This document shows positions 40,501-49,600 of a stretch of 64,000 nucleotides of DNA, in pieces. Every line of letters begins with the position of its first letter. Position 1 is the stretch's first letter. The notes below the pieces were generated by a model, which ran no database searches, was not told the DNA's origin, and saw nothing but the letters and a program-made list of their open reading frames with translations. Made by a program: the position numbers and the translations under genes. The stretch is from JANSWP01 sp041941305 (GTDB lineage Bacteria > Bacteroidota > Bacteroidia > Chitinophagales > Saprospiraceae): the NCBI GenBank assembly GCA_041941305.1, contig JBGTQJ010000001.1:186001-250000 (forward strand). Direction: 5' to 3'.

Positions 40501-40548
40501 CAAATTGAGGACTAATGAAAAATATATGATGAGTAATCGTTTTATCAT
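31576..40548 (-). CDS. Giant secreted protein with about 11 LamG-like domains
   Basis: About 2990 residues from MIKRLLIIYFSLVLNLGFGQS (signal peptide; seven upstream codons are open). Roughly eleven LamG/concanavalin-like domains are seen. The last six are close tandem copies: NYALDFDG..DYV.CGEV...G..LTM.AWVK, H..GVYDGSS..IYIDGQE, F.ISKSYDGRYLDGQMDD.AVWS. Between the first three LamG domains, two copies of an unfamiliar ~260-residue module occur (residues about 250-515 and 750-1005). Its marks are an (I/S)YYW(E/D) strand, an RP.EL turn and an FW before a Cys-rich end. The same module ends the neighbouring TANFOR-like protein. No T9SS sorting domain at the C-terminus (..LETNGWVERE). Probably glycan- or matrix-binding. 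Confidence 0.85.
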   Translation of the reverse strand: MIKRLLIIYFSLVLNLGFGQSNLALIFEGTNTNLIETDEEVALQGKKLSIEALISPDTQKGILVKATSGQFEFRFVESENALEFIFNNKSCKAAVNLADGNWHLVTAVYDGDGQNLDLLINGILLNSVALTETEAVELVNSKLQIGQNYFGSIDYLTIWNKVFSGCETLENVNSETEMSNVPGVILHYDFNLGHGESNILDKGKFSNTGKLTATEYYCNWEETNQTEAVNSLNKPIQTISKDGGLALQVTDCRINEISIYNSSQQLIYYWEGEFAEPYYYTHAGENIQMTVDFESESGNTGLHTIPVASGSYEVFADLTGEYYTTMINVTQAGQQFNIEKTDARPVELKNYPNLRIEHKGSERVRMDWLGEGAHYIHADSKLEVITLFELMGENGNEENRLAYINAWTDFNKKPKLNNFGKYYQIKIAREDEIGIKKDFPIAGFTQKESTGSIINENENENKKYNLYVHTNKGDLKHILDDNTFWNNNKTAILLSANYTDVGVCKFTPYSARERSLYFPGNSDLYVESKQIYARGEGFGIITNLKIYDSLKMDQLILDGPLQLKLSDLSLSVSYGSTTVNGSLSNIDLKDYVLFMATYDGERIELYANDKLLGSENLSLSTFNLDGIYTIGKNYHGEIDFISIIKERKTICETSSDPLVGEKILYYDFNQIGYKLDAPILDYSAYHSNGTLHAPEGTVVCDLWREVGDLRGHANAQCGILCEVEEDQVFFKKWQHCDEVYLFYPEGVEPKRIVVYDYPNNFNGEEYISYYWDKDLGELFSFLYSSNWVNTGIEILKPIKPLTQSGGMIFKLSDAKKKMERSSNFVFYIEASDGSYYVPSSNQHENSIFTYSPNAENWILHKTNQRPPELDLDPMLYVTHQGNGQLAFTKLGDFSNIELKTGSLYKDARERLSFFKDLNNNSTFQAANYVNDQPSGGFNSTNWTSPFNISSLTPDENYILFVETDQGQKEFVLGKKFWEQQSGLYRFNQYGEGYCCNYFVEETVDLSNCPNTAFYLDKNETLKLNDAPTHITNSWVKTIELWARFDELPADNETGFSIAGLLGLDENNEFYGYPIQPGRWYHLAFTWNSVFEGDAYINGEKTPKKYYGGPMPPRNNFIGTEFFKGAIDELRFWNIKLSQQQILERMNQELRGNEDNLRGYYNFSGQTAEQVFKDRYKNPLGGQNKLNFSSSFTLDNLEPMPVCIDPAMNFDMNQKYVLEFNDSGHGVNIKNQLSLVKAKDDEFTVELWAQPRNANNFTLLTEKKGDSNGSIYASWKVEEGRMVFEVLDDEDSFPKTLGYSVTSRPLSLVDDEWYHFGLTYDAENNIRFYVDGQIVDEIPAPSYAKIKTKKGEVLYYINELGGKDFSGKIDRFRVWDSKKSDSELAALMKTSINYFDFPEGLVIGHNFNAGEGEKVYDLTDKMQDSKLYAGAGGVVPPTIWKEEEVPDDKSLYPIPVCESSDDYALKVLPNKKVIIPEAGYKDKFFFEFEVKLEGSTTGTYQLLKSQRYYGNNGNIDVVEDVDIKIANKKLTLTIGSTTVEQTISDLDLSRWCHIAGTNFGTGGAEFYFNGKNVDPGHYRSGSLHAYSGFTFFSTDIIIGGQGEPFLFDNFHNWIKPGESGGFNQKPLGSDESLHLCLPFDEGTYCAIAKDISGNDFSAYLGACSVVERLDYPQSDESACGYDGKNYALDFDGSDDFVNCGKVNLDGEKITIEAWVKWEGDDDEIYTIAGIDEENEACLLRVNNKKAQFVIKIDGQYYQVGSDAEIHKGVWTHISGVYDKDNYHMQIYFGEELLGTESIPLGTGTMNANGTFRVGQSNGGQYWKGLIDEVAVWTTARTASELRTDAENFDQTASGLRLYFTMNEFHPFILSSNRIYNGFIEGNMTRVLSDNPFELPPPVLNYALDFDGQNKYVDCGSVNLDGNQVTMEAWVKWAGGNNKLYSIAGLEETGNTCLLRIEDKKAQFVISIDGQQHLAEYNFETYKDEWTHVAGVYDGSKLQIYIGGELKGTKSNVSGTMGASGTFRVGQSYGGRYWNGLIDEVAVWTTARTGSEIRADAQNFDQTASGLKYYYTMNEFGLFIKETINNLNGELKENLTRILSDNPYELPSPSLNYALNFDESDWWGANAVKYVDCGDVIINGNQVTMEAWVKWEGDYSTKVYTIAGIEEDNGTCLLRIENKKAQFVIQIGNKQYVVKSVEDMQKSVWTHIAGVYDGSTMRLYVGGECIASLTNVLGRLNANGTFQIGKSYGGRIWIGLIDEVAVWTVARTAQEIRTDAENFDQSLSGLKHYYKMNEFGSVLTDSKNNLNGEVKENLTRILSDNPYKLPPGNYALDFDGENDYVECGQVTLSGDRLTMMAWVKMDAHSPKPVNMSTVMGIEEAGQYALLRFGNGQSFLKDNLHFLLVVGGVHHVLIADYDFPLNEWHHVAGVYDGHSMRIYIDGQEIASRSASGSFHMTAPFFISKSYDGRYLDGQMDDLAIWSSSKTVTEVSNDMNGIDANHSDLLYYWDLNEGNGNTANDEVKNHGANLVDMNPSEDWVLIYRPNSVINNSGGSNQNYALDFDGANDYVECGEVTFNGDRLTMMAWVKLDAYAPNPPYIATVLGIEESSTVALLRIGDYNAPKRLEFLLTLNGSVVKVTADSDFPLDGQWHHVVGVYDGSSLTIYIDNQEKGSVSASGSFNMTSPFFISKSLGDRHLDGQMDDIAVWSNARTESERSNDMNEIDVNHTDLLYYWDLNEGNGNIANDEIKNQGADLKNMEPSEDWVVVPEGGRGNSGGSSTNYVLDFDGTNDYLDCGEVTLSGNRLTMMAWVKLEGYAPESVNISTVMGIEGGGEYALLRFGNWESDLKDNLQFMLILDGVPQVVTSDYDFPLDEWHHVTGVYDGSSLKIYIDGQEKGSKSVSGSFYITEQFFISKSYDGRYLDGQMDDLAVWSKARTVTEISNDMDGINANHSDLLYYWDLNEGSGTTTTDKKKNQTGTLKGGLETNGWVERE

Positions 40549-40581
40549 GGTTTTCTTTTTTGGACTCAATGTTTTTTCTCA

Positions 40582-40648
40582 GTTCCCGGTTCTCAGTTCC
40601 CAGTTTGGAGTTCACCAGACTTGGAACTGAGAACTGAGAACCGGGAAC
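40582..40648 (-). repeat. 18-bp intercistronic hairpin between two giant genes
   Basis: gttcccggttctcagttc (40582-40599) and gaactgagaaccgggaac (40631-40648) are exact reverse complements; a further ggaactga unit makes pairing in register shifts possible. It fills the gap between the stop of the TANFOR-like gene (40654) and the start of the LamG giant. The sequence unit is nearly the same as in the rpsR-rplI hairpin. Without a T-tract, an RNA-stability role inside the operon is more likely than termination. Confidence 0.7.
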
Positions 40649-40653
40649 CTTCT

Positions 40654-43600
40654 TTAATCATTACTCGTCGGTGGCGGCACAAACTTGCAGGCCTCTATTT
40701 GTTGAATGAAGCCTGTCTGAAGGAAGGTTTGTTTGCTTCTCTTCCAAAATTCGTTGCTATCCAGTGTTAAAATTTCTTCCCCGTCCTTCGTCTTTAAATA
40801 TATTTTGTATTCATGACCATATGTCATCTCTGGGAGCTCCACATCTGGAATTAAACCAATAGAAGTCTTACTTTTAAAAATAGGAGCGTTTGGTCTTTTG
40901 GTTATATTATAAACTATATTACCATAGCGCTCAGCAATATCTACGGGATATTGTTGGCTCGGTACACCATTTAGATACTCCGTAAAATCGTTTTTGTAAA
41001 CCTCTCCTGAAGGGCCTCCTAATGCGGCTTTAAATTTCATCAATACCAGGCGCTTGTGATCAGGGCGATACATGGTGAGGTCTAAAATTTGTGGCGTTTC
41101 ATTGCTCACTATCTGCTCCAATAGGAAGGTTTTGTCATTATCATTAAAAATTGCACGGAAGAGCGGATAGTCTGTTAAAGTGGCATCTTCATTTTTGACC
41201 AGATATTGTTCTTCGCTGGAATTGATAAATGTCTTTTCAAAAATTCCATCCTGAAATCTTGCCCGAATTGTTCCAGAGGAAATATCACTACCCAATATGG
41301 CTCCATCCCCTTTGAAAGTCGGTTCGTAATTGATGTCTTTAAAGGCTAATTGTCCGGTCGAAGAGGTAAAGAGATATTCATGGTCTTCATCGACATCTTC
41401 ATCCCAGTAAAAAATCAGTCGATCCTGCTCATCATATACACCTACCGCTTCCAGGGTGTTGATATAATCCAGGTAGTGAATACTGAGTTGATTATTAGTG
41501 ACTTTGACGTGGTATTTGGTGTCTTCATCTTCTTCCATCTCTGGGGATGAAGGAGAGACACTACTGCTTTCTTCTCTGTGAATGATCTCGATATAAGGAG
41601 CATATTTCCGATCTTCTTCGGAGAGCTCCTCTGTAAACCCTTGCCATTGATTGAGTTTGGGAAATCGCCATTTGGAGGTGATATGTTTGGCATAGTCCAG
41701 ATCATATCCATCTATCTCATTTAGTGTGGGTCTATAAGGTTGAGATTCCGATTCACAATCCCCGTGATTGATTCCAACGTTAAAAAGAAAAGGAAAGGAT
41801 TTTGCCAAGTAAGTTTGGTTTTTCAGAATTCGTTTACTGCCATTTTCCAAAGCCATATCCCAGTAATTGTTTCCCATATCCATATGCTCAATGGTATTTT
41901 TAATTTCGACCGGTTTGACTTTCTTCGAGCTAATTTCATCATTGGTTAAGTGTTTGGCTTTAGTTAATAAGTCATTGTTAAACTTAATTTTATGTGCCCA
42001 GCCTGGTGTTTCGTAATAAGGCTGAAGCATTAATTTTGTGAATGTTAACCAACTCTCCATACTACCACCATATGATTGATTAACCTCAGTAGAAAAAGAA
42101 AAGGAACCCGATTCTGTCAGCCAACCAACTCCCCATTCCTCAGGATCATAATCTTCCCAATGACATTCCCAGGCTGCCAATGGTATGAGTTTTCGAAAAA
42201 GAGAAAACTTAACGGTGGATGTTTCCTTATAAAAGTTTTCATCCAAATCGCCAATGCCAATGGTTTCGCCTTTTTCTACCATTGTCGACCAAGGAGAATA
42301 TATACGTCCTGAAAGCAATCTCGGAGAATAGATTTTTAAGTTTTTCGTGATTCGGGCTTGATCATATTCATCAAAACTTTCAGGGGATTTAAGTGCCAAA
42401 TAGCTGTCTTTTCCTTTTGTAATAGTCCCAAGTTTATTCATTTTATTCTCCTCAGGATGACCATAATCATCTTTCGTAATACCAGGAAGAATTAACCTCT
42501 GAACATCTACTAATTTATCTGCAAGATTATCGTATTCACTTACTGCAAATTCATAGCGATAGAGGGTTTTGAATAATTCGCTTCCACTTTGATCAATCGG
42601 TTCCAAATTGGTTACCTTCCTTGTCAGGGAGCCATCCTCACTATTTATAGAGCCGCCAGTCAATTGGACATCTCCTTCAGATTGTGAAGTCGTTGCTGAA
42701 CTTAAATATCCCGGTGCAGGTGACCTGGAGATCTCTAATTCATACAATCCTTTTTTGATTAGATCTATGTTATTCAATTGGGTATATTCAACTACTTTAC
42801 CTGAAGTATTTTGAATTTCGACATAGGGTATTTTAAAACTTCGAAACTGAAAGAAGGTGACTACTGCCACCTCTTTTATACCGTCTGATCCCGGGTATTT
42901 CCCAAGCGGAAAGGAATAGGAATTACTATGGTTTCCTTCTGTATCATATTCGGTCACTTGAAGCGTATAAATCAGTGGAATATCATCGGGTATGCCATCT
43001 GTATCCTTGTCTTGTTCCTTCATCACTTCTTTTAGTTTTGTGGAATTTTCGGCGAAGAGATAATCCCAACCTTCATGTTTAAAGACCAATTCAGGAACTG
43101 CGTAGTGTTTATGCCAGTATCGTTGTCTAAAACCAGGGGCCTGGTAGTCTAATGCTTCTTTGACAATGACGTCAGGTCGTGGCCCTGTCTTAAAAGAGAT
43201 GTTTCGCTCTTCATAATAAATTTCGTCGTTGTACAGAAAATCCTTCCAGCCAGATCCTTCGTTTTCCTTCCAGCCCACACGAACCCGCAATTGATAATCC
43301 GTCTTAGGTTGTAATAGCTCCTCCAACTCCAAAGAAGCACTGTACCAGTCCTCTGCATAAGTAATCGTACCATTGGCATTGTTACCTCCTTCTTTTTCAT
43401 TTAATGTAATATCTTTTAGGTAAGGTTTGAAAGTCCGAACGGTCGAAGAGCCATCATCATCGTATTCCGTAATCGTTATTATTTTTTCTATTGGTATAGA
43501 AAAGGAGACCGCTGGGTTTTGGAAGATATTGACATCTTCTCCTTCATTTACTGGAACTACATCTTCAATTACGGGAAAACTTGCTACCGGATTGCCACTA

Positions 43601-46600
43601 TCTGAGCAGCGTTCACCCACTTCCAGTTTAAAATTGACATCGCCCGTGATGGCGCCATTTAAAACACTGAATCGTCCCTTTATCATTGCCCGCATCCAGG
43701 TCGGATTGGGTAATTCAGCTTGTAGCACAGCCGCTGCATAGACATCGAATAAAGTGAACCAGCCTTGATAAAAGAATAAATCTATATTCATTTCCAGGAC
43801 ACCTCGAAAATAACCATAGGCCTGGCCTTTCGCATACCAGTTATTGATTCCGAAATTGCCGTCGGGATCGCCGCATCCGAGGTTTTTCACAAATTCTGGC
43901 TCGTAATGTTGAAGTCCAACATCAAATCCTGCCCCTGCGTATATTCGGGCTCGGAATATTAAAAACTCATAGGTTTTATCAGGGATTTTAAAATTCGCTC
44001 CAAAGGCGACTCCATTGCCTTGCGCCCAATTGATTGAGGAGTTTCCTTCCCGAGGCTGCATGGCATCTTCAGTATCCCACTCCGGCACGACTTCGGAGAT
44101 TCTGGGCATGGGATCGAGTGCATGCCCTGCCTGAAAATAAGCGCCCATTTCCCTCAAAGTGATGTCATTAAATTTCAGCTCCATTTTCAGACCAGGTTCA
44201 ATGGGCGTCCCCATTTTAATTTGCCATTCTCCTTCTTCTGCGATGGGCAATCCCGTCCCCTCAGCTGCATCTTTGAACAGGAATAATAGGTAGCCATTTC
44301 CATCTGCATCCAGAGAAAAGCCTCCACCGGAAGATTGTGATGGCGGTGGGTAACTATATTGAAAATTCGCAACGAGACTGGCAAAGCCTTTTTCAAAATT
44401 TACCTGTGCGGTTGCAGTACCAGTTCCTGCTGCATTATCTGTATCTCCTACATCTCCAGGAGAACCATCTTCCTTTTGAACCTTCAGATATATATTGGCA
44501 ACTGCATCTATACTGTAGATTGCAAACTTGTCAGTCGTAAAGGTCATACCCACTTCCAGATCTCCCCAGGCCAATTGACCACCATTGTTAATACTCAATA
44601 CTGTTTTTGCACTAAATCCTAGCGTAGATGGACGTGGTTTGTATACGGTGCCAGAGAGAGATTGACCTGGTCTCAATTCATCTTCCAATGAATGCCCTTT
44701 TGGCAAGATAGCTGAATCATAATCGGGCTCTCCCACATTTTTTTGCCCTTGGTTTACCATAAAGGCGGCATAACTTTCATCATCGGGGAAGTTGTCCTCC
44801 GGTACCATATTGTATCTAAATCCACCGCCTAAGCCATGGAAGAAAACAGGAGGCTTCAGCAGTACGCCGTGGGTGGCAATAAACTGACCATCAATGAAGA
44901 AATAATAGTATTCATCTGGTCCTACGTTCGAAATGGCATCGTTATAAAAAGTCTTGCCCGTTTGAAAAAGTACATCGAATTCAATTGCAGCTGCAAATCC
45001 TCTTCCGAATTTTGCGCCTATATACCCTTTTAGCCCTGTGCCGTAAACAGCATCTTTGTTAAAACAAACAAAACCACCTTTCAATTCGAAAAATTTATAT
45101 GCTGCATCAACAGTAATCGCTTCAACCACAAACTTGTCCAGCTCAAATTGCTTCCCATCCTCAGTGGGTTTCCCGACGATGCCAAATACCCCAGAGGCTA
45201 CCAATTCCGTATCACTCTTGGTTTGACTATCGTTTGTTTTTTCTTCGTCCTTATTTTCATCATCAGAGCCCGATTTAAATACATAATTTTTCCCTTCTTC
45301 CGGTTTCCCAATGAGATTTATCTGGAGGAAAAAGGAAATTTTATAGGCTGCTTTCTCATCATCTCCTACAACACAATTGAATTTAATATCAGAAAGGCTA
45401 AACGGCAAACCTTGAAATCCAGGTTTCTTATCTTTTTTATCGTCTTCGGATTCCTCATTATCATTATTTGAATTATTATTGTTATCTGCCAGGCTACCAT
45501 TCAGATTCACATTACAAGTACTGTGTAGGGGATTCACCGTAAATCCAAAGGCTTTGACCGTCAAATTTTTGACACCTTTTATTACTGCAGATTCGGCTGT
45601 GCAATCGCTTTGTTTTTCGGGATTGTTAATTTTAAACCCTTCAAAAGTCAATTTTGGTAAAAAGAATCCTGGGTTAAAACTTTCGGGGTCTGGCAAGCCT
45701 GTCTCAGGGTCAGGGTCACTGGGACTGAAATCAAATTCGAAATAGCCATTCATGTCTGCATAGGGTTCAAATTCCGATTCGAAAAAATAATTGCCCTTGC
45801 TTTCATTTCCCAATTCCATGGTAATCTGGGCAGCTGGTGTGGACTTATCCGTGCATAAAAACATTTTTGCTTTCCACATACCCATATCAAAACCTTTGCC
45901 CTGTTCCGATTCCTTAATGAACATATAGGCCAAAGGAGCATTGGAGCCAATGCTGAAGGTCAACCCCATATCAAATTTCATGAAATTCTCCTCTGTATTA
46001 TCCACAATGGGTAGCCTGATTTGACCTTGCATGACCACAGCACTATTTGGAGAATTGTTGTCCCATGTCACTCCTTTCAGGATATCGGTATTAAAATCTG
46101 TCCTGGCGATGTTGGCATCCATCCCAAACTTTAGTAAATCGATCTTTACATCCCATCCACCAATGTCGCCTTCTTCTACCACATCCGTTTTTTCTACTGA
46201 ACCATATATGCCGTTACTATTTGTGTATCCGAAGTTTTCTATAGGAATTCTTCTGGGCGTTCGGTCATTGCCTTCGGCTGTACCTTGCATGATGCCGATC
46301 AGGCACATATCCAGTTTTTTGAAATAAAGCCCTTTGAATTTATTGCTGACTAAATTGGTAGGTTTATCAGTTTCCGAGGCCCATCCTTCTTCGCTATCTG
46401 AATAATCTACGTAGCCCTCATTGATGTAAAAGAAAGCCACATCAAATTGATTGATTATAAAAGGCATGTCATCTTTCAAAACGCCAATCTTGGCAATGAA
46501 AGATTCCAAATTGTTTCCGTTAATCGTAAAAGGCACCGTTAACTGACGAGTGAGCATGGCACGACAAGAAGATTCACCACTTCCTTGCTCTTCCTGGTCA

Positions 46601-49600
46601 GCCTGGATGTCTTCGGGAGGGCGCATTTGATAAATTTTCGTATCACTCGTATAACTAGCAAAACATCCGGTACTTCCATTCTCCACACCATAGGGAGCTA
46701 AATATTGGGATTGTACATTGTAATGCATAAAGCCCTCACATTTGATATATGCATAACTTCCTTCATCTGCTTCATTGCTATAGGATTTTTTGTAGGTAAA
46801 GGGCAGTCTCGAATCAGACGTATTCTCTAAATCGTGCAGTAAATAAAGGTACAAATGCTCAAATCCGACCAAATTGGGTTTGAGTTTAACCTCACCCGCT
46901 CCAAAAACCAAATAGTCATCGCTATCCTCCTGATCAACCACCAATAATAATTTGGCAAGCGCTGCCTCTGCATCTTTTTCGACTTCGAAACCCGCCAATA
47001 ACAGTTTGGCATTATCCGGAAATGGATTATCCGTTTCATTATAATAGGCTGCTAAAAAGTTCGGAATCAATTCTGTTATATCATAAGGTAAATCGCCTGT
47101 AAAATTTGAATTGTGCTGCCCCAAATCTGACATGAATGAATTCGAAACAGTAAAACCATTCAAATTCAATCCCGGAATTAAACCTTGTTTGTCCAATTGT
47201 ATGTTGCCTACGTCCTGACCTGCAAGGGTTTTGGTTTTGGCAGTTATTTTATTTCCATCATTGTTAATATTCAATTTTAAATCTCCCAGGTAAGAAATGG
47301 TCAGGGTACTGCCGTCATAGGTAAAGCCAGCGAAATCCGAGTTTAGTCCGTCTTCTCCTTCATATCCTCCCACATTGGGTCCATGGTGATACGTAATGCC
47401 CATTTCATCATATGGGAGCATACCTCCAGAGCCTTCTTTCAATTCAATAGAAGCGCAGTCGCAATCAAAAATACTGGTTTCAATTTCAATGGACTCCAGT
47501 AAATAACCGTCTCCATCTTTGATTGCCCAGATAGTTATTGAAATCAAATTCTCATCTGATTTGACGATCAAATTCAAGCCTAGTAATTCTTTATTATCTT
47601 CTATCTCGCTAATTAGGCCCATAGAGTTCAAGGGAAATTCCTTAACGCCTATTCTTACCTTTCTATCCTTTTCGAATGATTCCAACTCATATCGTTCCTC
47701 AAATGGCAGCAAGGGGTCAATTACCAAGCCCTCTATGCCAATTTTATCAAAACTCAAATCAATAGCTTCCCCTTCTTCATAACCCAATGCCGTCCGAACT
47801 CTTTTCAAGCGAGCTTCCTTGTCTCCCCTCATTTTTTCCTTAAAGGTATCCGGATCAATCGCCAGTGATATCTTCCCGCTCAAACTCGCTCCTGGAATCA
47901 AGGTCAAATTCCCATTGATTTCTCGACTGACAATATTTATTTCGTTTTTGTCATCAAACTCAATCATTGCATTCCACAGGCTCATGCCATTTTGAGTATG
48001 TAGGGTATCGAGTTTTAATACCAGGCTTGGACCTTGATTCGAATTCACGGTCATGGTGCCTACATAATCGATGGGCGTGTCCAAAATAGGGACTTTGATT
48101 TTGCCTATTAAACTGGAATTATCCAGTTCACTCTCTGTAACTACTACGCTCAATAGGTTAATACTAAATGGCCAGTCATGGACTCTGCCTTCTTCGAGTT
48201 TTAATAAAAATTGTGCCTTCAAATTCGAATAAAGGCCTTTCATGTCGTAAAGCGAATTGTCACTGTTAAGAGATGGCAAGGTTAATTGTGCTCCGAAGTT
48301 CATGCTTTCAGGCAATTTCATTTCGACTTCCTTGAAAAGAATCCCTCGCCAGCCAGTCGTAATTTCAGCTTCATAATTTTTTATTGGCTGCAATCCTTCA
48401 ATATTTTCCGACATGGACAAATCCAATTCTCCTTTGTTTAGATTGAAAACATAACCCGGCATTTTGGGCAATTCGACATTAGGCAAGTCTTCGATGGAGG
48501 CGATAAAGTTTGAGAGGTCTCTGGTTTGACTTGTAAATTTGGCTCTCACCTTTTGAAAAGGATTGTCAATTTCAACCAAATTGTTTAAATCGAAAATGTA
48601 AGACCCGTCGAGATTAAATTCGTCGAATCCCAAACAATTGAGGGACAAAGTAGAATTTCCACCTGCAAAAATTTGATAGCGATCTTTATTATCCAACTCG
48701 ATTTCATAACCATTCAATAATTCCAAAGTTCCACTTTGCGCAATTCCATTTGGATTAATGGGAATATCCACGCCTGCAAAATCGAGATGTTCTTCTTTTC
48801 CATCTATGACGATTCGTTTTCTTCCTACCGCACTCAAGACCGCCGTCCGTTCTGTAAATTCAATTTCCAATACAGTGATACTGGGATCGATCGTCAGGAT
48901 TTTTTCAAAAGTTAATGGCAATCCAATGGGCGTCTCCTTGGGTTGACCTTGGGTAAAAACAGTTCGTTCCTCCGTTATAAAATTCACCAATTGGTCGATT
49001 AGACCTTGGTTTACAGCATTGGAAAGACTTTGCTTGGTATATCCGTTTTGAGGAATATTGATCGGCGCATCCATTTTGGTGACGATTCTTTCCACCTGGG
49101 TCACACGCCCATGTTCATTCAACTTTACGCCTTTAAAATCAACCTTCAGTCGATTTTTCAAAAAAGGCACATCTATCCAGCCTTTCCCATTGTATCCATT
49201 CGATAATCCTTCAATATTGTCAATCCCCATTTCAAAAAAGCCCAAATTGACGGTTTCACCAACGACCATCGTACCTGGAATTCCCGAACTATTTACGGGG
49301 CCATAATCCACAATATTGGCCTCACAATTGGGAGGTGCTTGTTGGTCGTCATCTCCATTTGAACCATAACTAAAGGTGCAAATCTGGCTAAATCCTTCAT
49401 TTAAAAATATATCGCTACCCATGGGATCTTTAGCCTGTACGCGCCATGCGTAATTTTTGAAAGGTTCCAATAATGGTTCTCCTTCCGTATAAAGTAATGA
49501 AGGGGTAAATACCGTCGTTTGGTAAATTTGAATCGCACTGTTGAACCCGTCATTTGGATCTTGAATGCCGGGTAAAAGCTCCACCAGGGTGAATTCATAT

